Source: Nitrosospira multiformis (lineage in GTDB: Bacteria; Pseudomonadota; Gammaproteobacteria; Burkholderiales; Nitrosomonadaceae). From it: DNA of 64,000 bases. Numbering within the stretch: the stretch's first letter is position 1; each line of letters begins with the position of its first letter. Location: positions 30,670 through 94,669 of the forward strand of contig NZ_FOHI01000010.1 of assembly GCF_900111585.1 (NCBI RefSeq), written 5' to 3'. The position numbers and the translations under genes are program-made. The notes under the pieces were generated by a model. The model was not told the DNA's origin and made no database searches. It worked only from the letters and a program-made list of their open reading frames with translations. Shown here in pieces: positions 43,550 to 53,203 of this stretch.

Positions 43550-43599
43550 GATCCCTCCCTTGGCAATTGTTCTCTGCTGAATAATAATCTTGGACCGGT

Positions 43600-44733
43600 T
43601 CAGGCTGTCTGGTCGCTGGTAGTGAGAATTTCCTGGCGCTTTTTCTTCAGTGAGGCAAGAAGCTTGTCATAGGATGCAGCGAAAGAATCGACCCCATCAT
43701 TTTGAAGTTTTTCGGTAACTGCGTTGAGATCGATCCCCAGCTCCTTAAGCTGCGCCACGTCGGCTTCAGCTTGTGCGAGTCCTTTTCCAAGAGTTTCGCT
43801 AGCCCGTCCGTGATCCCGGAATGCTTCCAGCGTTTTGAGTGGCATCGTATTGATGGTGTCGGGGCCGACCAATTCCTCGACGTACAACACATCCGAATAT
43901 GCGGGATTTTTTGTGCTGGTGCTGCCCCACAATGTCCGCTGGACGTGCACACCTTTTTCGCGCCAGACAGCAAATGGCTCTCCATAAAATGTCTCGCGGA
44001 AGCGTTGATAGGCAAGTTTGGCATTGGCAATGGCAATTTTCCCGCGCAAGGCGAGCGCTTCCTGGGTGCCGATCTTTTCCAGCATGGGATCGATTACGTT
44101 ATCCACCCGGCTGACGAAAAACGAGGCGACCGAAACAGGCCATATCTTGTTTCCGCCAGGCGAATAAGCATCCCGGCGTTCAAGCCCCGTAATGTACGCA
44201 TGTGCCACGGCCTCATAGTGGCGCAGAGAGAACATCAGGGTGACATTGACGTTGATGCCTTCGCTTATCAGTTGCTCAATTGCTGGAATTCCCTCGGGGG
44301 TAGCGGGAATTTTAATCATGAGATTGGGCCGCTCCACGGCTTGCCATAAGCGCTTGGCTTCCGCGATACTGCCTCCGGTATCGCGTGCTAGGTGGGGTGA
44401 TACCTCTAGGCTGACGTACCCGTCTCCACCATGGGTTTCATCATATACGGATCGCAATACATCTGCGGCCATGCGAATATCCTCGATAGCCAGCGCCTCG
44501 AACAGGGTCTTTTCGGTTTGTTTTTCATTGACCCGCAATAGCTGGCGCAGCGCGTTGTCGTAAGCATCGCTGTGCCCGATTGCCTGCTCGAAAATAGTGG
44601 GATTGCTTGTCAGGCCATGCAGCTTGTCCCCGGTTACCAGGCGCTGCAGTTGCCCGCTCTTGATGAGATCGCGGCTGATCGAATCCAGCCAGACGGATTG
44701 TCCGAATTGCAATAGCTGTTCCAACGGGTTCAT
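43600..44733 (-). CDS. tal: Transaldolase
   Basis: 377 residues, the longer TalB/Tal-Pgi-style class. It opens with the substrate-phosphate strand GLTSNPTIFEQAIG and shows the Schiff-base Lys in NLMIKIPATPEGIPAIEQLI. GGAGG seven bases before the ATG. Links sedoheptulose 7-phosphate and glyceraldehyde 3-phosphate to erythrose 4-phosphate and fructose 6-phosphate. First gene of the tal-gnd pair. Confidence 0.92.
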   Translation of the reverse strand: MNPLEQLLQFGQSVWLDSISRDLIKSGQLQRLVTGDKLHGLTSNPTIFEQAIGHSDAYDNALRQLLRVNEKQTEKTLFEALAIEDIRMAADVLRSVYDETHGGDGYVSLEVSPHLARDTGGSIAEAKRLWQAVERPNLMIKIPATPEGIPAIEQLISEGINVNVTLMFSLRHYEAVAHAYITGLERRDAYSPGGNKIWPVSVASFFVSRVDNVIDPMLEKIGTQEALALRGKIAIANAKLAYQRFRETFYGEPFAVWREKGVHVQRTLWGSTSTKNPAYSDVLYVEELVGPDTINTMPLKTLEAFRDHGRASETLGKGLAQAEADVAQLKELGIDLNAVTEKLQNDGVDSFAASYDKLLASLKKKRQEILTTSDQTA

Positions 44734-44973
44734 GTATTGTCCTCCGAAAGCGTAGCGCCGCTGCAGTGAGCGGCGGAGTGGATGACGTCATGGATTCGGA
44801 AATCCAGTATTCCATGACGGAAGCGCGCTAATCTTGCTGTTTTTTGCGTGCGTGCAGGGGTTGTAGTGAGTTCCCCGAGTAAAGCACAAAGTTAGGACAA
44901 CGCAATTGCTTTACCATTCAAATTTATTTTCGAGACAAGCTTTTGGAGAACCGGCGTATAGAAAAAGATAATG

Positions 44974-45768
44974 TCAAAAGTGATTTTTCCATTCCCGGAT
45001 GGCGGCAAATACGCTGACACGGTCGTTTAGCGGTTTCCCTGCATGGCCGCTGGCGCTTTCGATGACTTCCGCTTCAGTACAGCGCAGGAACGGATTGGTC
45101 GCTTTTTCCAGCGCAATGGTGGAGGGCAGGGTGGGCAGGCCTTCGTTACGCAATTTTTCGGCTTCCACTTCGCGCTTCGCCAATGCCTGATTGCTGGGTT
45201 CGACTGTTCTTGCGAAGCGGATATTGCTGAGCGTGTATTCATGGCCGCAATAGATCAGAGTGTCCTTGGGCAAATCCGCCAGTTTTTCCAGCGAGTCGAC
45301 CATTTGCTGCGCTGTACCTTCGAACAACCGTCCGCACCCGCAGCCAAACAGGGTATCACCACAAAAGAGCATGTTTGCGCCATAATAGGCGATATGTCCG
45401 GAGGTGTGGCCAGGGATATCGAGCACCCGGAAGCTGAGTGAGAATTCCGGAAGATATACACAGCCTTCTTCGTTTTCTATATCACTGCATTCCTTGAGAC
45501 GATGGGTGAGCGTCGGAATCGATTCTTTCGCCGGACCAAAGACCGGTACGGCAAATTCCCGCAACAGTTCAGCATTTCCGCCCACGTGATCGGGATGGTG
45601 ATGAGTATTGAGAATGGCGATGAGCTTCAGCTGTTCGCGGCTCAGATAATCCAGAACAGGGGACGCATCGCCCGGGTCTATAACGGCAGCATGGTAATGA
45701 TCGCGGATGAGCCAGATGTAATTGTCCTTGAAAGCGTGAATCGGAACGATATTGGGAGTAGTAGTCAT
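44974..45768 (-). CDS. gloB: Hydroxyacylglutathione hydrolase (glyoxalase II)
   Basis: 264 residues. Metal motif NTHHHPDHVGGNAEL, later GHTSGHIAYY and CGDTLFGCGCGRLFEG, as in GloB, with the C-terminal helical domain (CGHEYTLSNIRFARTVEPSN). Binuclear metal hydrolase that completes methylglyoxal detoxification by splitting S-lactoylglutathione. Divergent from the methyltransferase-rnhA-dnaQ group, the usual neighbourhood in beta- and gammaproteobacteria. Confidence 0.93.
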   Translation of the reverse strand: MTTTPNIVPIHAFKDNYIWLIRDHYHAAVIDPGDASPVLDYLSREQLKLIAILNTHHHPDHVGGNAELLREFAVPVFGPAKESIPTLTHRLKECSDIENEEGCVYLPEFSLSFRVLDIPGHTSGHIAYYGANMLFCGDTLFGCGCGRLFEGTAQQMVDSLEKLADLPKDTLIYCGHEYTLSNIRFARTVEPSNQALAKREVEAEKLRNEGLPTLPSTIALEKATNPFLRCTEAEVIESASGHAGKPLNDRVSVFAAIREWKNHF

Positions 45769-45928
45769 GATGGGCGCTATTCAGGTATTTTGGGGCGGCT
45801 AGTAGCCGGCGGAGGTGCCCGAAGGGTGAGCAACAAGTCAGGCAGATATTTCTGCTGATTCATGAGCTGAGCGATTTTACATGATCGAGTCATAGACACT
45901 GCTGGTTGAACGCCAGTTGACGCTAAAT

Positions 45929-46708
45929 ATGCAAACCAAAAGTATAGTCGAGTGGTTTGAAACCTGCCTGGGTCAGTATCTGCTGGAACGGGAGCAAAAA
46001 TATTTCGATAGGGCGGTGGCAAACGTGTTCGGTTACAACGCCATGCAGATCGGGTTTCCGCAATACGATTTCCTGCACACAAACCGTATGCCGCTCAAGT
46101 TTTGTGCGGCCCCTGAAAAAGGAGCGGACGTTCTTGCCACTCCTGACTTTCTGCCGATCGAAACGAACAGCACCGATCTCGTGCTTATGCCCCATATGCT
46201 TGAATTCAGCTCCAATCCCCATCAGATACTCCGTGAGGTGCAGCGGATATTGATGCCGGAAGGTAACCTTATTGTTTCCGGTTTCAATCCCCGCAGCCTC
46301 TGGGGCATAAGAGGCTTGTTCGGCTCGCCGCGAGAGGGGAGTTTTCCGTGGCGGGGCAATTTCATCGCGTTGCCGCGGCTCAAGGACTGGCTGACATTAT
46401 TGGATTTTGAAATCACGGAAGACCGCCTATGCTGTTACGCGCCCCCATTCAGTCAGGAGAAATGGCTGAAGCGTTGTCATTTCATGGAAGAGGCAGGAGA
46501 CCGCTGGTGGCGCTTCTCCGGGGGCGTCTATTTCCTCACGGCGGTGAAGCGTGTTCATGGCATGCGCGTTATCAAGCCTGAATGGAAAGAGGCGAGGGCG
46601 AGGAGGAGAGCAATGTCGCCGATTGCACGCAAGATCAAAGGCACAGCCGCCGCGAATGAGCCGCGCAGGGCTGCACGCATTGAAACTTTACCGCAAGGCG
46701 AGAAGTGA
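45929..46708 (+). CDS. SAM-dependent methyltransferase next to rnhA
   Basis: About 259 residues from ATG 45929 (a TTG at 45917 is also in frame). Methyltransferase_11 type: [20 protein letters not shown] and [20 protein letters not shown] mark motifs IV-V; motif I is degenerate, as is usual for this family located between gloB and rnhA. Ends with a basic tail ([10 protein letters not shown]). Substrate unknown. Stop overlaps the GTG start of rnhA. Confidence 0.8.
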   Translation: MQTKSIVEWFETCLGQYLLEREQKYFDRAVANVFGYNAMQIGFPQYDFLHTNRMPLKFCAAPEKGADVLATPDFLPIETNSTDLVLMPHMLEFSSNPHQILREVQRILMPEGNLIVSGFNPRSLWGIRGLFGSPREGSFPWRGNFIALPRLKDWLTLLDFEITEDRLCCYAPPFSQEKWLKRCHFMEEAGDRWWRFSGGVYFLTAVKRVHGMRVIKPEWKEARARRRAMSPIARKIKGTAAANEPRRAARIETLPQGEK

Positions 46709-47172
46709 AAGCGAAATCTGCCGAGGTAGTCGAAATATTTACCGATGGAGCCTGCAAGGGGAATCCGGGGGTGGGCGGGTGGGGCGCATTGCTGCAATAC
46801 AACGGGCATAGACGCGAATTATTCGGTGGAGAGAAAATGACCACCAATAATCGCATGGAGCTGCTCGCTGTCATTCGAGCGCTGGAAGCGCTGACCAAAC
46901 CATGTGAAGTACGCTTGCACACCGACTCGTTGTATGTACAGAAGGGTATCAGCGAGTGGATACACGCCTGGAAAAAGCGCGATTGGCGTACCGCCGACAA
47001 AAAGCCGGTAAAGAATGATGACTTGTGGAGAGAACTCGATCTGCTGACGCAGCGCCACAAAATAGAATGGCTATGGGTGCGGGGGCATTCGGGCCATGAT
47101 GGCAACGAATATGCCGATATGCTTGCCAACCGGGGCGTGCAGACGGCGCTGCGGGGCGTTTCTGCAAATTAG
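46705..47172 (+). CDS. rnhA: Ribonuclease HI
   Basis: 155 residues, GTG start overlapping the previous stop by 4 bp. Catalytic residues lie in [14 protein letters not shown] (Asp), [10 protein letters not shown] (Glu), [12 protein letters not shown] (Asp) and the C-terminal [12 protein letters not shown] (Asp). Removes RNA from RNA-DNA hybrids such as Okazaki primers. Upstream of dnaQ, a common pairing. Confidence 0.95.
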   Translation: MKAKSAEVVEIFTDGACKGNPGVGGWGALLQYNGHRRELFGGEKMTTNNRMELLAVIRALEALTKPCEVRLHTDSLYVQKGISEWIHAWKKRDWRTADKKPVKNDDLWRELDLLTQRHKIEWLWVRGHSGHDGNEYADMLANRGVQTALRGVSAN

Positions 47173-47291
47173 ACGGGTAATCACCCACTCAATCTCCTAG
47201 AAGTCATTCGGCTAGAAGTGATTTTCTGTAAGGCAAAGAGGGAAGAGTTAAACCGGGGGGATTATCCGCAATACAAGAGAAGGGCTAGTTG

Positions 47292-47996
47292 ATGCGGCAG
47301 ATTTTCATAGATACGGAAACGACGGGACTCGAGCCTAAGCTGGGCCATCGAATTATCGAAATCGGAGCGGTGGAGATGATGAGCCGGCGATTGACAGGGC
47401 GCCGCTTCCATCATTATCTCAATCCGGAACGCGAGATCGAGGAGGGCGCCTTGCAGGTGCATGGAATAACCAGCGAATTTCTTCTGGACAAGCGAAGATT
47501 CGCTGACGTCGTGCACGAGCTGCTCGAGTTCATCGATGGCGCCGAGCTGATCATGCACAATGCAGCGTTCGACGTCGCATTCCTTGACCATGAGCTGGGG
47601 CTCGCCAGCTTGCCAGCTCTCTGCGAATGTTGCCACTCGGTGACCGATACCCTGAAAATGGCGAAAGAGCTGTTTCCCGGTAAAAGGAACAGCCTGGATG
47701 CGTTGTGTGAGCGGTACGAGGTGGATAACTCGCGGCGCGCGCTGCACGGTGCGCTGCTGGATGCGGAACTGCTTGCGGAAGTTTATCTTGCCATGACGCG
47801 CGGGCAGGAGAGCCTGCTCATGGAACTCGAAGCGCCATCGCCGCTTGATCTCGATATCAGTCTGCATGATTTGCAACTGGTCGTCCTGCCCGCCAGCGCC
47901 GAAGAACTGGAAGCGCACGCCCGTCAACTGGAAATGATCGAAAAGGAAAGCAAGGGTAAATGCCTGTGGATGCGGCTCGATCCGGCAGAAGTGTAG
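47292..47996 (+). CDS. dnaQ: DNA polymerase III epsilon subunit (3'-5' exonuclease)
   Basis: 234 residues from ATG 47292 (a TTG codon just before it is also in frame, and AAGGG lies upstream). DEDDh exonuclease: IFIDTETTGLEPKLGHRIIE, HNAAFDVAFLDHEL, and the His/Asp pair in HGALLDAELLAEVYL. The C-terminal tail for binding the alpha subunit is present. Proofreading subunit of the replicase. Confidence 0.94.
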   Translation: MRQIFIDTETTGLEPKLGHRIIEIGAVEMMSRRLTGRRFHHYLNPEREIEEGALQVHGITSEFLLDKRRFADVVHELLEFIDGAELIMHNAAFDVAFLDHELGLASLPALCECCHSVTDTLKMAKELFPGKRNSLDALCERYEVDNSRRALHGALLDAELLAEVYLAMTRGQESLLMELEAPSPLDLDISLHDLQLVVLPASAEELEAHARQLEMIEKESKGKCLWMRLDPAEV

Positions 47997-48055
47997 TGCC
48001 TTGAGGATACAAAGCAAGCGTGGCTACGGCGAAACAAAAAGGAAGTAAAACGGCG

Positions 48056-49303
48056 TCAAAAAAGCTCAAGCTGGTCGTTTGGTTTTCGCTCTCCCGTTTT
48101 TGCTTTCCGATGCTTTCCCTTCGATTTTTCGGTCATGGATGATTGGACAGCAACTGGACTGACAGAAGGCGCACGGAAGCGCGAGCTATCCAGTCCCGTG
48201 AAACGGCGCGAATGGGCACTGAGCCCAAGGCGTTTCACCGTTTTGTCGAATCGCTGTCGAATCAGGTCGGCCCAGATGCCTTCCCCGCGCATGCGCCTAC
48301 CGAAGCTCGAATCGTAATCCTTGCCACCCCTGATGTCGCGCACCCGGTTCATGACCCGGGCAGCGCGATCAGGAAAATGTGCTTCCAGCCACTGCCTGAA
48401 CAGCGGGCTGATCTCCCAGGGCAGGCGCAACATGACATAGCCTGCATTGATTGCCCCGGCTTCTGCTGCTGCCGTCAGTACTCGCTCCAGATCGGGTTCG
48501 GTGACAAACGGAATCACCGGTGCAACGCTGACGCCGACCGGAATTCCGGCATCGGTCAGCGTGCGAATCGTCCGTAGACGGCGTGCTGGAGCACTTGCCC
48601 GCGGTTCGAGCGTGCGCGCAACTGCGGGATCGAGAGTGGTGATTGTCACCGCGGCCACAGCCAATCGTCTTGAAGCCATATCGGAGAGCAAATCCATGTC
48701 GCGCTCCATCAGCGATGACTTGGAAATCAGCGCGACGGGATGTTCGCACTCACGTAGCACTTCCAGCACGCGCCGTGTCAACCGCAAGTCGCGCTCGCAG
48801 GGCTGGTATGCGTCCGTATTGACGCCGAGCGCGATGGGTTCCGGCACATACGATTGTTTTGCCAGCTCCCGTCTCAAAAGCTCCGGCGCATTGATCTTGG
48901 CGAATATTTTGCTTTCGAAATCCAGCCCGGGCGACAAGCCCAGGTAACTGTGAGTGGGACGCGCGAAACAGTAGATGCAACCATGTTCGCATCCGCGATA
49001 AGGATTGAGCGAAATGCTGAACGGCACATCCGGCGATTGATTGCGGCTTAGTATGGTTTTGGCATGTTCCTCGATGACCTGGGTCTTCCATGTCAAGCTT
49101 GTATCCGGCTCGTCATCTTCTGCCTCGTCTCTGTTGGCGGTTCCGATGATACCGCCATTTCCCCAGCCATCATCGATGTCTTCACGCGTCCATTGCTCGT
49201 ACCGCCCCTGGAGGTTGGATACCGCTCCTCTTCCTTTCTTTGCTTTCAAGGGCGGCTGCACAAATGGCGGCTCAGCTTCCATGTGTGAATCAGCGTCGGA
49301 CAT
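48056..49303 (-). CDS. Radical SAM protein, PA0069/SplB-like family
   Basis: 415 residues. The Fe-S motif is CEHGCIYC within LNPYRGCEHGCIYCFARPTH, followed by the TIM-barrel strands (PIALGVNTDAYQPCE, VALISKSSLMERDMDLLSDM, VSVAPVIPFVTEPDLERVL) typical of the PA0069/Rv2578c group related to spore photoproduct lyase. N-terminal 70 residues are variable. Function not established. Convergent with dnaQ. Confidence 0.85.
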   Translation of the reverse strand: MSDADSHMEAEPPFVQPPLKAKKGRGAVSNLQGRYEQWTREDIDDGWGNGGIIGTANRDEAEDDEPDTSLTWKTQVIEEHAKTILSRNQSPDVPFSISLNPYRGCEHGCIYCFARPTHSYLGLSPGLDFESKIFAKINAPELLRRELAKQSYVPEPIALGVNTDAYQPCERDLRLTRRVLEVLRECEHPVALISKSSLMERDMDLLSDMASRRLAVAAVTITTLDPAVARTLEPRASAPARRLRTIRTLTDAGIPVGVSVAPVIPFVTEPDLERVLTAAAEAGAINAGYVMLRLPWEISPLFRQWLEAHFPDRAARVMNRVRDIRGGKDYDSSFGRRMRGEGIWADLIRQRFDKTVKRLGLSAHSRRFTGLDSSRFRAPSVSPVAVQSSMTEKSKGKHRKAKTGERKPNDQLELF

Positions 49304-49378
49304 GGGAGTGTATTAGAAATAGACGTTGTATGGCCATGGTTAGAAGCAATGAAATCAGGCTCGATCCCTAGGCATACG

Positions 49379-49768
49379 TTATTCGCTTGCGTTTGGTTTA
49401 TCGCTTCCGAGGAGCATCGATTTCAGTCCGAGATAGCGTGGAGGCGGCTCGGGGATAGGCTCAGGAGTGAGTTTTGCCAGTTCTTCTTCGAGTTGCGTAT
49501 TGCGCTGCTCCAGGGCAGCCTTGTCTTCCTCCAGTTTGCTCACCTGTCGGCGAAGACGGGCACTCACCCATTGATTCTTGATGAAGCTAGGCCACGAGAG
49601 CAATACTGAAATGGTTGCTCCTATGCCCCCTGCAATCACCAGCATCATGGCGAGCGAACTATCGAAGCTCCATATGCCAAATGTCACTGTCACAATCATA
49701 TCGTTTTGCAGAGCGAATGCGATAGCAAGAATGGCGAGAGCAATAGCGAATATCAAATAATATTGCAT
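49379..49768 (-). CDS. LapA-type (DUF1049) membrane protein
   Basis: About 129 residues from ATG 49768; the longer frame to 49828 adds a non-conserved leader. Two membrane helices (YYLIFAIALAILAIAFALQN; SLAMMLVIAGGIGATISVLL) followed by a coiled coil (LRRQVSKLEEDKAALEQRNT). LapA/LapB act in LPS assembly control; lapB is not adjacent here, so only the family is assigned. Confidence 0.75.
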   Translation of the reverse strand: MQYYLIFAIALAILAIAFALQNDMIVTVTFGIWSFDSSLAMMLVIAGGIGATISVLLSWPSFIKNQWVSARLRRQVSKLEEDKAALEQRNTQLEEELAKLTPEPIPEPPPRYLGLKSMLLGSDKPNASE

Positions 49769-49858
49769 GATTTTTCCCGCAATGGTTGGTCGGTCAGGGA
49801 TCGGCGGAAACAGGAATAAGCTTAACACTAAACATATTATGACGAGAAAACCAATCCA

Positions 49859-50674
49859 TCATTTACGCAATCCCTGAATTTCTTCACGCAGGGCGGCAAT
49901 CTCCGCCCGAAGCCCAGCGATGGCTTCAGCTCCTGCAATCTCCGTATCGGGATTTTCGGCATCCCGTCCCACGAAAAAAGTAGCCAATGTGGCGGTGACA
50001 TAACCGAACATGGCAAAGCTGTACAGCGCAAGAAAAAAGCATAACACCCGCCCTTCCGCGGTCTGCGGCCAATACTCGGAACCCATCGTAGTCATGATCA
50101 TGGCTGTCCACCACACGGCGGCGCCATAGGTATGCAAGCCCCCCTCCGTATTATTGTTCGGGTTATTCTCGAAACCATACATTCCTGCTGCTCCGGCGAG
50201 GGTAACGATCAGTGTCAGTAAGAGGACGTAGCCAAAGCCTCGCCTGCGCATCGTGGCCCCCAGTGCACGCATGCCCCGGTTGACGCTGCTCAATACCCGC
50301 AGCAACCTCAGGCCACGCGACATTCCCGCGACCCTGCCGAGGCGCGCAAGCCGCATAATGCGAACGAGCCGGAGGGCGCGTAACGCAGGAGCCATAAGGG
50401 CGATGCCGCTGAGCCAGTTCTTTTTAAGATAGTCCAGTTTTCCCGGCGCCAGCCAAAACTCCAAAATAAAATCGAGAATAAAAATTACCCAGATGATGTA
50501 TCCCACTGATTCAATCAGAGGGTTGAGTCCCCAGACAATCTCCACCACCATCAATGCAAGCCATATGAAAGCGAGTACCAGCATGGGTATCTCCAGCCAA
50601 TCCTGCAGCTGTTGCAGAAGCGTCTGGCGCTCGTCCACTATCCTGTCCCGCAAGGGGAACGGTTGTTCATTCAT
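49859..50674 (-). CDS. Voltage-gated-type ion channel with unusual selectivity filter
   Basis: 271 residues. Six membrane segments: S1-S3 (about 30-75), an Arg-rich S4 (residues 99-127, LRALRLVRIMRLARLGRV) and S5-S6 with the pore loop at 186-204. The filter reads TTMGSEYWP (195-203), where K+ channels have T-V-G-Y-G-D. The C-terminus ends in a coiled coil (AIAGLRAEIAALREEIQGLR) for tetramer assembly. Annotated widely as ion transporter; ion selectivity is uncertain. Confidence 0.82.
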   Translation of the reverse strand: MNEQPFPLRDRIVDERQTLLQQLQDWLEIPMLVLAFIWLALMVVEIVWGLNPLIESVGYIIWVIFILDFILEFWLAPGKLDYLKKNWLSGIALMAPALRALRLVRIMRLARLGRVAGMSRGLRLLRVLSSVNRGMRALGATMRRRGFGYVLLLTLIVTLAGAAGMYGFENNPNNNTEGGLHTYGAAVWWTAMIMTTMGSEYWPQTAEGRVLCFFLALYSFAMFGYVTATLATFFVGRDAENPDTEIAGAEAIAGLRAEIAALREEIQGLRK

Positions 50675-50910
50675 ATCATAATTCTCCTCGAAGCCAATCC
50701 AGGTTCTATATCCATGCTATCTTTGAAGAAGGAAGCCGAAATCGTTGCTGATAGCCTCTCCCTTTCTTAATTTAAGTACAAGGGATACCAGCAAAGCGTG
50801 GCGACGGCAATGCCATTCAGTTGAGCAAAATGCCAAAAGAGTATCGCCAGAGATTGCCGCGAACATGCGATCCCGGACTCATGATATTCATGCGGAATTA
50901 CCCGGATAAC

Positions 50911-51363
50911 ATGAAACCCATCATTCTTGCACTGCTGCTGCTTTTTTCGGGAGTGATGGACTCGACGCGCGCTCAGGTTGTGCCAGGTACCGTTGGGAAG
51001 TCGGATATTAAACCTGATCCCAGAATAGCAGAGCTTGAGATGGCTTTGAATCACCTGAGCCAGGAACAACAGACTGTTTACCAGCAATTCCAGATGATTC
51101 AGGAATTGCGGCGCAACGAAATACAGGATAGCCAGCCACTCACCGTGCAAGGCTACCTGACAATGGGCGGAGTGAAGGATGCGCCGCCGACAAATTACGA
51201 TGACAATATCAGGCTGCAGCGGGAGCGCACGGAACGCATCCAGCAATACACCCGCGACCTGAACCAGTTGTATGCACGCTATGCCGAACTGGGAAATCAG
51301 AAGAAGGCACTTCTGGACCAGCTCACGGAACTGGCTGCCCAACAGGCGCAGGCTGGGCGCTAG
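50911..51363 (+). CDS. Exported coiled-coil hypothetical protein
   Basis: About 150 residues from ATG 50911. A signal peptide ([20 protein letters not shown]) precedes a largely helical mature protein with a long coiled coil ([40 protein letters not shown]). No domain recognised. Stands alone, upstream of a block of decayed genes. Confidence 0.65.
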   Translation: MKPIILALLLLFSGVMDSTRAQVVPGTVGKSDIKPDPRIAELEMALNHLSQEQQTVYQQFQMIQELRRNEIQDSQPLTVQGYLTMGGVKDAPPTNYDDNIRLQRERTERIQQYTRDLNQLYARYAELGNQKKALLDQLTELAAQQAQAGR

Positions 51364-51434
51364 CCTCCCGACATCGCGCCGCATTCGATCGGAGGCTAAT
51401 CAGGAGGGGTATTTCATGGCTATTTGAGGCAATC

Positions 51435-51620
51435 GTGCGTCGGGTTCTTGTCGGCACAGCCGGAAAGCGCGAAGGATTTCTGAAGCGGCTCGGTATCATC
51501 CGAAGCTACGTCTTCATCAATACCTTCCTCTACAGCGTATATGGCCAAGGCGGAGGAACACGTCATATCGCAAATCCGTTGATTGCCGCTTACCCCAACC
51601 GGTGGATTGCGGCGATTCTT
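51435..51620 (+). pseudogene. Fragment of uracil-DNA-glycosylase-family protein
   Basis: The frame encodes [19 protein letters not shown] and [20 protein letters not shown], the conserved middle segment of a uracil-DNA-glycosylase superfamily protein, then [16 protein letters not shown]. The N-terminal and C-terminal parts are missing; the frame runs into the next fragment in another frame. A deletion remnant. Confidence 0.6.
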
Positions 51621-52339
51621 GGCCGACATATGCGTTTATCGAGGCTGCACCCGCGGAATTGCTCGCCTATGCGGAAATTCGCGCACTGGTTGGCGGCACC
51701 ACCAGCATACAAGAGTCTCCCCCTAGCACCTGTCCGTTGGACGGATGGCTGGTGCAAAATATCGAAGATGAAACGCTCAATGGGGAAATCGGACGTCATC
51801 AAGTACTTGCCTCGAGGCTCACCCTCAAACCCGAGCAGCTTGGCGAGCGTGCGATCAGCATGCGGCAGGGTGCCACCTTCATTTACCATTGTGCGGAGGG
51901 TCGTCCCGGTTCGATCGTCCAGCGCGAGTACCGGGCTGCTCATACCGCGGGATGCTTGCAGCGCAGACTGGTCGCCATTCATACCAATGCTGTCGACCTC
52001 GCCTCATACGATACCTGGAGCAATTCGGAGGCAATAGTCCGGTCTCCATTCTCGAATCTGTGGCTGTATGGCACGACCACTGATGTTCCATCAGCATTGG
52101 CACGAGAGATCAGCCTATGCATCGGATCGGACTGGGGCCCATCCGGAACACGAAATGTACTCGGTGAATTGAAGGTCGCTTCCCTGGTAAGCGAAGCGAA
52201 AGGATGGGGATTGTCTCCCTTCGATCTGGTTAAAATGATTACTGCCAATCCGGGAGATGTGCTGGCCGAAGCATGGCAGCGGCAGGCAGGGCGGCAGCAA
52301 CCCGGGGCACTGGGGATATATTGCCTGACAACGGCCTGA
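51602..52339 (+). pseudogene. Fragment of amidohydrolase
   Basis: About 245 codons matching the C-terminal half of amidohydrolase-fold enzymes: [26 protein letters not shown] (a metal His), [11 protein letters not shown] (second His), SLCIGSDWGPSGTRNVLGEL (metal Asp) and MITANPGDVLAEAW. The N-terminal beta-strand with the HxH pair is absent, and the end (QPGALG then YCLTTA) shifts out of the family pattern where the S41 fragment begins. A remnant with no complete active site. Confidence 0.65.
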
Positions 52340-53203
52340 TCCTTGATCTGCGGGGTAACCCCGGCGGGCTGATCTGGGCGGCGGAGCGCTTGCTACAGCT
52401 CTTTACGCCAAACCCGATAAAACCGGCACGCTTCAGCCTGCTCGCTTCTCCTATGACGCGGGCCATGGCCTTCAGTCCCTTCAATCGCATGGAGTTTGAA
52501 GCGTGGCTACCTTCACTTGAGGCGGCGATAGCAACGGGAGAACCGTACTCGCAATCATTGCCGCTAACCGAGCCTGCCTGGTGTAACGATATTGGCCAGA
52601 AATACAGCGGGCCTGTTGTATGTGTTGTCGATCCAAATACTTATTCATCGGGTGACTTATTCGCCGCAGGTTTCGTGGATAATGAAATAGGCCTAGTGGT
52701 TTGCGTGGGAGAAGCTACCGGTGCCGGCGGAGCGAATGTGTGGACGCATTTTGACTTGAGCGAAGCCCTGCGCAGCACATCCTTTGAACTGAACGCCCTG
52801 CCCCCGGACGGGCTACACTCTCGCCATCCGCCGTGCGCTGCGTAGCGGTGCAGCGGACGGGTTGCCAATCGAAGACCTGGGCGTTCCCGGAATCGGGTAT
52901 GAAATGACACTTGACGATCTGCTACGCGAAAACCGGGACTTGATCGCATTTTGCGCCGGCCTTCTTTCCGGCATTCCGCACACGGCGATGAAAGTGCAGA
53001 TTGAGGAGCGTACCATGAGCATAGCAACAAAAGGTCTGGACGAACTGGAAACATACATGAACGGACTTCCGTTTGAAGCAGTGCGTCGCATCAGCGATGG
53101 AGCACTTCAACTGCCCCTGCCTGATGCGGAAATAATCGAGTTTGTTGGTCGTCGCAATGGCGAAATCTGTCAGCGGCGAAGGTTGGTGTTAAATGCCGGC
53201 TGA
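52273..53203 (+). pseudogene. Fragment of S41-family (tail-specific) peptidase, with frameshift
   Basis: The first frame encodes LPDNGLILDLRGNPGGLIWA, VVCVVDPNTYSSGDLFAAGF with the nucleophile Ser, and GEATGAGGANVWTHF, the S41 catalytic domain, but the N-terminus is lost at the junction with the amidohydrolase fragment. A run of five Cs at 52801-52805 shifts the frame; with four Cs it would continue as LPRTGYTLAIRRALRSG into the frame ending at 53203. Immediately followed by (and overlapping) the dikinase gene. Confidence 0.65.
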
